A stretch of DNA of 48,237 nucleotides from positions 1 through 48,237 of IMG/VR virus record IMGVR_UViG_3300021477_000011; one strand, written 5' to 3'. Every line of letters starts with the position of its first letter. Within the stretch, counting starts at the first letter, position 1. The position numbers and the translations under genes are program-made. The notes beneath the pieces were generated by a model, which saw only the letters and a list, made by a program, of their open reading frames with translations, did no database searches and was not told where the DNA came from. Shown piece by piece: positions 25,710-30,988 of the stretch. The stretch comes from a virus.

Positions 25710-25730
25710 ACAAAAAATGACCCCTGTCAA
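25702..25730 (-). promoter_or_regulatory. Leftward promoter of portal operon
   Basis: On the minus strand TTGACA (25725-25730), 17 bp, TATAGC (25702-25707). The -10 shares four bases with the -10 of the opposing promoter, so RNA polymerase can use only one at a time. The dyad copy 25665-25679 lies at about +16 to +30 of this transcript. Confidence 0.8.
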
Positions 25731-25742
25731 GAGGTATTTTTT

Positions 25743-26033
25743 ATGGACGGTTTTTTGCCCCCCGGCGAGGAACAACGCCTAAGAGAGCTAGCCAACGGCA
25801 TCATTCGCGGCATCCAAACGCCCGAGGAAGTGCTGGATATTCTCGGCTTCACGTCGCAGGAATACACCGACCTGACCGAGACGCGCATGTTCCGGCAGAT
25901 GCTTCGGCAGGCGCAGGACGAATGGGAAGGCGCGAGCAACACCCACAAGCGGATCAAGCTCAGCCGCCGTGAACATCGAGCAGGCTTTACCGCACTTCTA
26001 CACGGCGATGACCGACCCCAAGGAGCCGCTTAG
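25743..26033 (+). CDS. Probable small terminase subunit, N-terminal part
   Basis: This rightward frame of 96 codons is the only plus-strand gene in the left arm. The first 77 residues are a helical, acidic domain (EEQRLRELANGIIRGIQTPE, VLDILGFTSQEYTDLTETRM, then QAQDEWEGASNTHKRIKLS) as in small terminase-like DNA-binding subunits. After RIKLS the frame continues into unrelated sequence (REHRAGFTALLHG) while the natural continuation, AAVNIEQALPHFY, lies in the +1 frame. This suggests one protein of about 184 residues joined by a +1 shift near 25956-25966. AGAGG is 8 nt before the ATG and a TTGACT-N17-TATATC promoter lies at 25681-25709. Confidence 0.6.
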   Translation: MDGFLPPGEEQRLRELANGIIRGIQTPEEVLDILGFTSQEYTDLTETRMFRQMLRQAQDEWEGASNTHKRIKLSRREHRAGFTALLHGDDRPQGAA

Positions 26034-26298
26034 CTCCAAGGTGAAGGCATTCGAGGTTGTGTCGCGAGTGGCGGGGCTAGGCAACCCGGAGCCGATGGGC
26101 GCGGGGGCCGGTCAGTTCTTCAAGCTGGAAATCAATCTTGGCGGCGGCGTTGCGCCGCTAGTGCTGGCGTCAGGAGTCGAGAACGTGACTATCGAGCATG
26201 AGACTCAAGAGATGCGAGTGTTCGATGCATCTCCACTCGATAAGGGGGCTTATACGCAAAGCCGCCTGTTTGACTCGCTGCCGCTTGAGGAATTATAA
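25969..26298 (+). CDS. Probable small terminase subunit, C-terminal part (+1 frame)
   Basis: This frame opens with GTG (25969) and reads NIEQALPHFYTAMTDPKEPL followed by SSKVKAFEVVSRVAGLGNPE. That is the pattern of the second half of small terminase-like proteins (ALxxLxxxxxDPxxPLxxKVxAxKxxxxxAGLGxP). The next residues form an acidic beta-like tail. It overlaps the upstream frame by 65 nt in the +1 frame. Either a +1 frameshift fuses the two, or the second half is translated by re-initiation at GTG, or an indel broke the gene. It ends at 26298, tail to tail with the leftward gene that stops at 26299. Confidence 0.6.
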   Translation: MNIEQALPHFYTAMTDPKEPLSSKVKAFEVVSRVAGLGNPEPMGAGAGQFFKLEINLGGGVAPLVLASGVENVTIEHETQEMRVFDASPLDKGAYTQSRLFDSLPLEEL

Positions 26299-26607
26299 TC
26301 ATTCCTCGTTATCCGGCAGTTTGGTCAACGGGATCGATGAGCCTTGCGTATAACGCTCGTAGTTCAGCCGGAACGCCAGCCCGTTGACGGCGGCGGATAG
26401 GCTATGATACCAACCCTCGCCAGCCGACAGGATCGTCTCGGTGGAGCGTCCGCCGTCGCCTTGGGGATCATAGCGCGCTATCGCTATACCTACTGCCTGT
26501 ATATGCCCCTCTTTCGCTTCCTTTAACGCCTCGCGTAACGCAGTGACGACGCGCTCGTTAGCGTCGGGTTTGATCGGCGTCACGGTCTTTATTTTTGGGC
26601 CAGCCAT
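26299..26607 (-). CDS. Small hypothetical protein
   Basis: This 102-residue protein contains VVTALREALKEAKEGHIQAV followed by GIAIARYDPQGD and a helical GWYHSLSAAVNGLAFRLNYE. The pattern recalls a small phage/prophage family of unknown function with a strand-helix layout. I choose ATG 26605-26607 because AAGGAG lies 8 nt upstream; a longer frame would translate the 25-bp repeat. Its first 50 bp overlap the end of the membrane-protein gene 26558-26737. It is the last gene of the terminase operon. Confidence 0.68.
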   Translation of the reverse strand: MAGPKIKTVTPIKPDANERVVTALREALKEAKEGHIQAVGIAIARYDPQGDGGRSTETILSAGEGWYHSLSAAVNGLAFRLNYERYTQGSSIPLTKLPDNEE

Positions 26608-26737
26608 CAAGCTTCTCCTTCTCATTGCGTTTAGCGTGTTCGCGTAAACGCTCACTCAGGATGATTGCCGGGTCCCACCGGCAGGGGAGGCACACGCAAA
26701 TTAACGCGATCAGCCCTAAAACAAGTCCCCAGTCCAT
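26558..26737 (-). CDS. Small single-pass membrane protein
   Basis: This 59-residue protein starts MDWGLVLGLIALICVCLP, one clear membrane segment, followed by a charged cytoplasmic-type tail rich in Arg/Lys/Glu (SERLREHAKRNEKEKLDG). GAGG lies 8 nt before the ATG (26735-26737) and the start is 9 nt after the stop of the gene before. Being a small membrane protein next to terminase, it might be a holin, spanin part or exclusion protein; nothing specific shows which. The segment RLREHAKR is encoded by the 25-bp repeat also found at 21996-22020. Confidence 0.62.
   Translation of the reverse strand: MDWGLVLGLIALICVCLPCRWDPAIILSERLREHAKRNEKEKLDGWPKNKDRDADQTRR
26627..26651. repeat. 25-bp repeat, copy 2
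   Basis: This copy is identical to 21996-22020 and lies in the same orientation. Here it encodes RLREHAKR of the small membrane protein (26558-26737) and ends 20 bp before the ATG of the next gene. Confidence 0.8.
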
Positions 26738-26746
26738 AGCGCGCCC

Positions 26747-26956
26747 TCACCCACGTAGGGGAACCCATCTCACTATCTCCCATGAATTGCCCCGTGCGTC
26801 ATGCGAGTCCACACCACCCTGAGCCTCTATCTGCCAACGGTAGCTTTGGTAAGAAAGCGCCGTAGTGATATGGAGCGAGAAGCGGGGCCAGCCCCGGTCG
26901 TGGCGGTTAGGGGTTAGACTTACTCCAAGGGTAATTGATGATGTTGTTAGGTCCAC
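26747..26956 (-). CDS. Small hypothetical protein
   Basis: This frame of 69 codons is just downstream of the large terminase. I favour the GTG start (26954-26956) because GAGG lies 7 nt upstream, inside the 19-bp inverted repeat 26957-26975; a longer TTG start at 27016 would overlap the terminase end. The product contains LTPNRHDRGWPRFSLHITTA and ends WEIVRWVPLRG, with no recognised domain. A dyad copy (26920-26934) is read near its N-terminus. The translation start is moderately certain, the function unknown. Confidence 0.5.
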   Translation of the reverse strand: MDLTTSSITLGVSLTPNRHDRGWPRFSLHITTALSYQSYRWQIEAQGGVDSHDARGNSWEIVRWVPLRG

Positions 26957-26975
26957 GAGCGATCCTCGCGAGCGA
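26957..26975. repeat. 19-bp inverted repeat downstream of terL
   Basis: GAGCGATCCTCGCGAGCGA is the exact reverse complement of 28564-28582. On the minus strand this copy carries the GAGG that serves the GTG start at 26956. Confidence 0.75.
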
Positions 26976-27002
26976 GTGGATAGGCGTGACGAGTATACGA
27001 AG

Positions 27003-28544
27003 TCATGTCCAAGCAAGAGAGGATGGGGCTTGGCGCATCGGGCGGCGCGGCTTGAGGGTTTGCACGATCCGGCCCAACACCCATGCGTAAGCTCCCGCGT
27101 TCCCCGTCACAAGACATACATATTGTAAGGCGTCCGCCACGTCGCTCCACGGATGCAGCTTCTCGGGAACGTCCTTCACAAATGTTCCCCCCGACTGGTC
27201 CACCCTCGTCGCGAACTTGTACTGCCCGTTGAGTGCTGCGACGAGAGTTGGGCAACGAGTTCCGTCAATAAGGATAGCAGGTGCGCCTCCAATATTCCTG
27301 ACAAAGAAAGCCTCGACGGCTCTGAGCCGGGGATCGAGGTCGTTTGTCGGGGCTGGCTCTGCGGCAAGTCCGCACCCTTTAAGGAGATCGAAACTGTTAA
27401 GCTCAAACAGGCTGTCTTTCGACTGACCTGATGGGTCTCCCACCAGACCGATAGGACGCCCTGCGTATCGGGGTTGAAGGAGAGTGGGAATGAGGTTGTT
27501 TTTCGCATGCTGCTCAAGCCCCACGTTCTCCCCCGTGGGGCCGCGCCCCGGCACTTCCTCTAAGACCAAGAGACGACCTGAGTGGTCGAGTTGGCATATA
27601 AGGGACCACGGCGACCTCCCGAAATCCTGCCCCACCACAAGCATGCGGCTATAGACAGGCTCCAGAGGGACGCGGGACACATGATAATCGTACTTGAAGC
27701 TTTCAGCAAACACGGCAGCGCCGCTAGGATCGCGACCAAACTCCGACCACACGTACCTGCGAATGTAATCAGTTGTGCCCACAGAGAGTAATCGATCATA
27801 ATATCCCCTGCCCTGCTGTATGCGCCTCGGGTCATCTTCCGGCAGGAGTATCGTTTCCGCCGTCTGATTGAGATGGGGCAAGTTCTCGGCTCCCTCGCTC
27901 CATTGACCCGTTTTCGGGTCAATGCCGGGATAAGTATGACCCCCCGGTTGATGGAACACTTGCCACTGCGGTGGCGGGTTGACCATGAACCCCGCCCACG
28001 GCGTATTCATTATCGGCGCGTTGGTATCCGCCCATATCCCCGACCAACTACAAACGCCTTGGTCATTGTTGGGATATCGCCCGACACGACCGGCAATATC
28101 AGAAAGGAGATTTATGTCTGTCTCAATACACTCGTTGACATATGCACCCGTGAGTTGAAGGGACAGAAGCCTCTTAACATCGTCGGGTTCGTCAAGGGGG
28201 ATAAACGGCCACTCGGAGACAACATCGCCGTATTCGAGATACAAAGTAGACTCGGACACACGCCAATCGGCAATAGAGCCGAACCATCCACGAACATCTT
28301 TAAGCACAGTCGCTTTAGCATCTTTGAGGCTTTGACGTATGATCGCGAACCGGGTGTATCGCTTCCCATCTTCGGCAGGGGCCTGCTGCGCCATGCGTCG
28401 CGCAGCTTCGACGATACACCCGGTTGTCTTGCCGGAACCAACGGGTCCCCAAATCAGTCGTCCGAACGCTTCGCTTTGAAGGAAAGCGCTAATCGTCGGC
28501 GGCGCGTTGTACACCCATTGCTGTCTTATTCCGCCGCTTCTCAT
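27003..28544 (-). CDS. terL: Terminase large subunit (packaging ATPase/nuclease)
   Basis: This 513-residue protein is the packaging motor. The ATPase domain has Walker A GPVGSGKT (33-40) and a Walker B-like GAYVNE (133-138). The C-terminal RNase H-like nuclease has acidic residues in VVGQDFG (D307), LVGDPSG (D370) and HPWSDVADALQY (D468). All core residues seem present. It is the first gene of the left arm, about 250 bp downstream of the leftward promoter 28799-28827. The matching small subunit appears to lie 1 kb away on the other strand, an unusual layout. Confidence 0.92.
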   Translation of the reverse strand: MRSGGIRQQWVYNAPPTISAFLQSEAFGRLIWGPVGSGKTTGCIVEAARRMAQQAPAEDGKRYTRFAIIRQSLKDAKATVLKDVRGWFGSIADWRVSESTLYLEYGDVVSEWPFIPLDEPDDVKRLLSLQLTGAYVNECIETDINLLSDIAGRVGRYPNNDQGVCSWSGIWADTNAPIMNTPWAGFMVNPPPQWQVFHQPGGHTYPGIDPKTGQWSEGAENLPHLNQTAETILLPEDDPRRIQQGRGYYDRLLSVGTTDYIRRYVWSEFGRDPSGAAVFAESFKYDYHVSRVPLEPVYSRMLVVGQDFGRSPWSLICQLDHSGRLLVLEEVPGRGPTGENVGLEQHAKNNLIPTLLQPRYAGRPIGLVGDPSGQSKDSLFELNSFDLLKGCGLAAEPAPTNDLDPRLRAVEAFFVRNIGGAPAILIDGTRCPTLVAALNGQYKFATRVDQSGGTFVKDVPEKLHPWSDVADALQYVCLVTGNAGAYAWVLGRIVQTLKPRRPMRQAPSSLAWT

Positions 28545-28563
28545 TCTCGTGGCTCACATTCGT

Positions 28564-28582
28564 TCGCTCGCGAGGATCGCTC
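28564..28582. repeat. 19-bp inverted repeat upstream of terL
   Basis: TCGCTCGCGAGGATCGCTC, reverse complement of 26957-26975, lies 20 bp upstream of the large terminase ATG. The pair brackets the terminase gene at 1.6 kb distance. Confidence 0.75.
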
Positions 28583-28649
28583 ACTCATGTTCGCAACTTA
28601 CCCCGTGGGTAACGGCATGGAAATAGGGTCCGTTTTTTAGACGCGGAAA

Positions 28650-28690
28650 GACCCTGCACGGCGGGGACAGCATCCGATCCGTACAGGGTC
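28650..28690 (-). other. Leader hairpin upstream of terminase
   Basis: On the minus strand GACCCTGTACGG pairs with CCGTGCAGGGTC (12 pairs including one U-G) around a 17-base loop; plus-strand RNA would have a C-A mismatch. It lies in the expected leader of the terminase transcript, about 100 nt after the start point, and may be an attenuator or RNA-stability element. Confidence 0.55.
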
Positions 28691-28798
28691 CATTCTGCGC
28701 AGTGGGCTTGCTTACCAGTGGTTTGTTCAGTCGCTCGCTGACGCGCTCGCTTCCCTCACGCACTGGCTCTCTTGGCAGGGAGCTTACCCACGGGGGTT

Positions 28799-28827
28799 AA
28801 GATAACATCTTTAAGGGGTGTTGTCAA
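28799..28827 (-). promoter_or_regulatory. Leftward promoter at the head of the left arm
   Basis: On the minus strand TTGACA (28822-28827), 17 bp, TATCTT (28799-28804), near consensus. The last base of the -10 is shared with a dyad copy (28784-28799), so a protein on the dyad would cover the start point. It probably drives terminase and the small genes after it. Confidence 0.82.
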
Positions 28828-28841
28828 GGGGGATTTAATAC

Positions 28842-28870
28842 TTGACAATTACTTGGGGAATACTGTGAAT
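28842..28870 (+). promoter_or_regulatory. Weak rightward promoter candidate
   Basis: TTGACA (28842-28847) has a poor match 17 bp on (GTGAAT). With the leftward -35 it forms TGTCAA-N14-TTGACA, a symmetric divergent pair. Confidence 0.4.
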
Positions 28871-29331
28871 ACTATGTATTATTCCACATTGGGGGGATGG
28901 GGATATGTGGGGGTTCAAAAAGATTGCACGGCTACCTAAAGCGCCCGCCCCCGGTCCATGCCTTGGTCCAGATACCCCTACCACTCGACCCCTATGCGCC
29001 GTTCAAGTATTGTGTCGATAGGCTAGACTAACCCAACGGGTAACGGGTCAAGGCAATCGACTAGGGGCTTGGACTGCCCCGAGGGTGATCGCACCCGAGT
29101 AGTATCGTGGCCTATGTGCAAGGCGGGTCACGGGAAGTCGGGCAGTGTCGGAAAGCGCGGGGGTAATAGCTCGCCACCAAATTGGACAGCGAGGGCAATG
29201 GACCTTCGTCCGAGGATAGCGTGAGAACACGGAACACCGTGCGGTAGCGTGAAGGTAGGATGAAAGCGAAGGTTAGGAGTAGCTGATCCACGGGCGAACC
29301 TTACCCAAAAGGTGGCCAAGACCTAAAGCTT

Positions 29332-29363
29332 CGGCTAGCGCTTGCGAATTGCGGCGCTAGCCG
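29332..29363. other. 10-bp hairpin before the first right-arm gene
   Basis: CGGCTAGCGC (29332-29341) pairs with GCGCTAGCCG (29354-29363) around a 12-base loop. A dyad copy follows 15 bp later. It may be a terminator without a T run or an operator-like palindrome. Confidence 0.5.
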
Positions 29364-29416
29364 TGCTTTCGGGTGAACTTACCCACGCGGGTAAGTTGAC
29401 TAGAGGGCACATTGAC

Positions 29417-29632
29417 ATGAGCACTATCAAGTCTCGACGCAAGCTCCGGCCTATGAAGGTCAAGGGCAAGGTTTACGACCCAATGCCGCGTCACCCCACA
29501 ACCGTAGCGCGTGTTCGCTCGCGTAACGGCCATGCGTTTGACATTCGCATGACGACTTATATACAAGTCGAAACGCAAGCACGCAAATCCCGCGTGTTGA
29601 AGTCCGGCATAAGGAGAATTAGCTACAAATGA
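29417..29632 (+). CDS. Small basic hypothetical protein
   Basis: This is the first gene of the right arm: 71 residues, strongly basic (MSTIKSRRKLRPMKVKGKVY, and a Lys/Arg-rich C-terminus KSRVLKSGIRRISYK), suggesting nucleic-acid binding. AGAGGG lies about 9 nt before the ATG and a dyad copy (29379-29394) lies 22 nt upstream, behind a 10-bp hairpin (29332-29363). The stop overlaps the ATG of the next small gene (ATGA). Function unknown. Confidence 0.6.
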   Translation: MSTIKSRRKLRPMKVKGKVYDPMPRHPTTVARVRSRNGHAFDIRMTTYIQVETQARKSRVLKSGIRRISYK

Positions 29633-29715
29633 ACCGCGAACAAGACGAACTGGACCGCTACGACGCGTTGCAGCGCTGGCTTGACGCCCAAATTTGCGTC
29701 AAAATAAGCTCATAA
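29629..29715 (+). CDS. Small acidic hypothetical peptide (28 aa)
   Basis: This 28-codon frame starts with an ATG that overlaps the stop of the preceding gene. AAGGAG lies about 12 nt upstream, a little far. The peptide begins MNREQDELDRYDALQRWLDA, an amphipathic helix. It ends at the edge of the AT-rich segment, just before a hairpin (29721-29747). It may be real because of the coupling, but it is short and unmatched. Confidence 0.42.
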   Translation: MNREQDELDRYDALQRWLDAQICVKISS

Positions 29716-29720
29716 TACTT

Positions 29721-29747
29721 AATTCGGCCCCTAAAACGAGCCGAATT
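29721..29747 (+). terminator. Hairpin closing the first small operon
   Basis: AATTCGGC (29721-29728) pairs with GCCGAATT (29740-29747), loop of 11, followed by AT-rich but not T-run sequence. It is just after the stop of the 28-aa frame. Confidence 0.45.
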
Positions 29748-30107
29748 ATGTATTATAAGTATTATTAGTATTATTCCGAAGTTTTAAGTATGTGAAGTAT
29801 TGGCTTCGGTTAAATAGAAAACCGCCGGTAAGTCACTGGCAGGAAAAAGGTTTTATTGTATGTATTATAGTATTTAAGTATAATCAATATATAAGGGTCA
29901 TAAGCCAACTCTAACCGGATAGGGTTAGCTAACCCCATCTAGTTGTAGTCCCGTCATCCCTAACTAGTTAGAGTTATATCTATACCTTATCTAAAAATCG
30001 GCAATACTTCCGGTTGTGGGGGTTAAGTCATTGATATCATTAACGAATAACTACGCTGGACTTCCACAATACAACCTAATACTTCGACCCTACAACTTAA
30101 ACGCGTA

Positions 30108-30136
30108 TTGACAACTACATCTAGTTATGGTTAACT
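30108..30136 (+). promoter_or_regulatory. Promoter candidate upstream of 30177
   Basis: TTGACA (30108-30113), 17 bp, TTAACT (30131-30136). The repeats around CTAACTAGTTGGAG lie between it and the ATG. Confidence 0.55.
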
Positions 30137-30176
30137 GTATCCGGTTAGAGATAACTCTAACTAGTTGGAGTTAACC

Positions 30177-30437
30177 ATGCCCGGACCCAAACCAAGCGCG
30201 CAAATCATCTTTAGTCGTATCCACGTCGAATTGCTGCGCCTTCGCATCCTATGCGAGACAGAGCTACAGCATAACGTGCTGAACAATCTTGAGGCTGTTA
30301 CCCTAAAGGTAATGCCATTGTGGACTGATCAACCATTAGTTCCACCAAGCAAACGATCAACGCCACGCGAAAAGGATCAAAACTCTTTTGATGCCGAGGA
30401 ACGTGTGCGTAGGATGTACGGCAAGACGCCGACTTAA
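30177..30437 (+). CDS. Small hypothetical protein
   Basis: This 86-residue protein begins MPGPKPSAQIIFSRIHVELL and ends in a basic, polar tail (ERVRRMYGKTPT). TTGGAG lies 6 nt before the ATG, and a TTGACA promoter (30108-30136) stands just upstream with leader repeats around TAACTCTAACTAGTTGGAG. The TAA stop (30435-30437) is the first three bases of a dyad copy (30435-30449). A second, imperfect copy is inside (30298-30312). It could bind DNA next to the presumed origin, but no domain is recognised. Confidence 0.6.
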   Translation: MPGPKPSAQIIFSRIHVELLRLRILCETELQHNVLNNLEAVTLKVMPLWTDQPLVPPSKRSTPREKDQNSFDAEERVRRMYGKTPT

Positions 30438-30451
30438 CCCAAAGGGTAATC

Positions 30452-30511
30452 ATGTGGTTAACGCTCTCATTGTTGTTCGCGCTATGGATGTTCGCGTCCG
30501 AACGCGTATAA
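30452..30511 (+). CDS. Tiny membrane peptide (19 aa)
   Basis: This 19-codon frame starts 2 nt after a dyad copy whose AAAGGGTAA acts as the ribosome-binding region, the same geometry as many longer genes here. The product, MWLTLSLLFALWMFASERV, is one hydrophobic helix. It overlaps, in another frame, the start of the next small gene. It may be a genuine membrane micropeptide or a leader; evidence is start context and hydrophobicity only. Confidence 0.35.
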   Translation: MWLTLSLLFALWMFASERV

Positions 30512-30609
30512 TCAACTTTTCCTGCCGCAAAGTCGGCGGACTTCGTTTCGTCAAGCTTGGCCGGTTCACGTTCATGTTCTGCATCAGTAGGGAGTACAAG
30601 CCGCTATGA
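30484..30609 (+). CDS. Small basic hypothetical protein
   Basis: This frame of 41 codons (ATG at 30484; an in-frame GTG at 30454 would add ten residues and sit right behind the dyad copy 30435-30449) encodes a basic protein with RTRIINFSCRKVGGLRFVKL and CISREYKPL. It ends TGA overlapping the next ATG (30606), a typical coupling that supports the frame. Start choice and function are uncertain. Confidence 0.45.
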   Translation: MDVRVRTRIINFSCRKVGGLRFVKLGRFTFMFCISREYKPL

Positions 30610-30815
30610 AGTTTACGCTGCGTCGTCACTACTTGAACGCGCAAGGCTATGATGGCAGTGGATGCTATTATGGCGCTGGCGCTCCACTATATTGGTGGGC
30701 GTCCGACGACAAGATCGATGGCGAGTATCGCGATGGATATTTGCGCGCTCGCAATCGCGCCGATGCGAAAGCGCAAGTGCGCAAGCTCTATCCTGCCGCG
30801 CAGTTCTACAACTAA
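30606..30815 (+). CDS. Conserved small phage protein (GYD..G.Y.G.GAPLY type)
   Basis: This 69-residue protein follows a pattern I associate with a widespread small phage family: LNAQGYDGSGCYYGAGAPLY in the first half and YLRARNRADAKAQVRKLYPA before a final F-Y. Its job is unknown in any phage I can name. The ATG overlaps the stop of the gene before. Its stop is immediately followed by the structured element 30815-30952. Confidence 0.7.
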   Translation: MKFTLRRHYLNAQGYDGSGCYYGAGAPLYWWASDDKIDGEYRDGYLRARNRADAKAQVRKLYPAAQFYN

Positions 30816-30952
30816 GGGCCGCGCCTATAGACCGAGGCGCTATCTCTAACACGGGAGGCAATCATGCAACCCGCTAGCTAAACACTAGCATCAATGCCGT
30901 ATCGGTAAACCGTCCCGAAAGGCGCGGCCCTAACGGCATTGTTAGTAGTGTT
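30815..30952 (+). ncRNA. Candidate pseudoknot-like structured RNA
   Basis: Two long stems interleave. Stem A is AGGGCCGCGCCT (30815-30826) with AGGCGCGGCCCT (30920-30931), 12 perfect pairs. Stem B is AACACTA (30881-30887) with TAGTGTT (30946-30952) plus AATGCCGT (30893-30900) with ACGGCATT (30933-30940), separated by a 5x5 internal loop. Because the order is A5'-B5'-A3'-B3', they make a pseudoknot or two exclusive folds. The 5' arm of A can also pair locally (GCGCCT 30821-30826 with AGGCGC 30835-30840), and a small hairpin CGGTAAACCG sits at 30903-30912. The element ends 16 nt before a dyad copy and 37 nt before a lipoprotein gene, so it may be a leader control element or an independent RNA. 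Confidence 0.6.
30864..30881 (+). CDS. Possible five-codon leader peptide (MQPAS)
   Basis: ATG-CAA-CCC-GCT-AGC-TAA stands 5 nt after GGGAGG, one of the best ribosome binding sites in the window. It lies in the loop between two interleaved stems of the element 30815-30952, and its stop abuts the 5' arm of stem B. Translation here would affect folding, as in leader-peptide control. It could be chance. Confidence 0.3.
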   Translation: MQPAS

Positions 30953-30988
30953 TATTGGGAACACTCGTAACCCATAGGGTAACTATCC

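Larger units (their letters stand above)
281..28799. repeat. Dispersed TWACYC-N3/4-GRGTWA dyad, left-arm copies
   Basis: Start positions (plus strand) are 281, 1260*, 1647*, 2905, 4425, 5987, 7307, 8422, 10504, 10893, 13273*, 13845, 13857, 14034, 14586, 15507*, 16119, 17706, 18939, 20428, 21539, 22889, 24449, 25665, 26920, 28598, 28784*. A star marks a 4-bp spacer (16 bp); the others are 15 bp. Near copies are at 4275, 9291, 10155, 21975, 23860 and 24436. Perfect TTACCC/GGGTAA copies include 2905, 8422, 10893, 16119, 17706, 20428, 21539, 22889, 24449, 25665 and 28598. Read on the coding (minus) strand, the deviation T-to-A at position 2 is mostly in the first half (TAACCC). The longest gap is 10908-13272, over the two fibre paralogues. 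Confidence 0.95.
28545..29416. other. Non-coding pivot between the two arms
   Basis: About 870 bp without a convincing gene lie between the divergent arms. The region holds four dyad copies (28598, 28784, 29029, 29379), a divergent promoter pair (28799-28870), a long hairpin (28650-28690), a 10-bp hairpin (29332-29363) and smaller ones such as GGGTG-ATCG-CACCC near 29085 and CACGG-AACA-CCGTG near 29230. It may also hold the packaging site, being next to terminase. No tRNA was found. Confidence 0.6.
29716..30176. other. AT-rich repeat region, candidate replication origin
   Basis: This stretch of about 460 bp is much more AT-rich than the rest. Its left part has many AAGTATT/AGTATTATT units. 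Its right part has related elements around TAACTAGTT-R-GAGTTA (near 29970 and 30152-30174), CTAACCGGATAGGGTTAG (29911-29928) and ATCTAGTT (29938, 30119), which look like iterons. A hairpin AATTCGGC/GCCGAATT is at 29721-29747. A basic-protein gene precedes it and a small gene with its own promoter follows. This fits an origin but is not proof. Confidence 0.5.

Noticed and set aside
27873-28640. 255-codon plus-strand frame antisense to terminase
   Set aside because: Terminase motifs on the other strand are clear. Only its last 17 codons lie outside terL and they are not convincing.
28900-29340. tRNA, RNase P or group I intron-like RNA in the pivot region
   Set aside because: Local hairpins exist, but I could not fit a cloverleaf with a GGTTC-type T loop or the conserved cores of the other RNAs.
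30388-30483. Upstream extension of the small basic gene ending at 30609
   Set aside because: It would overlap most of the end of 30177-30437 and cross the dyad; the later GTG or ATG starts fit the local pattern better.
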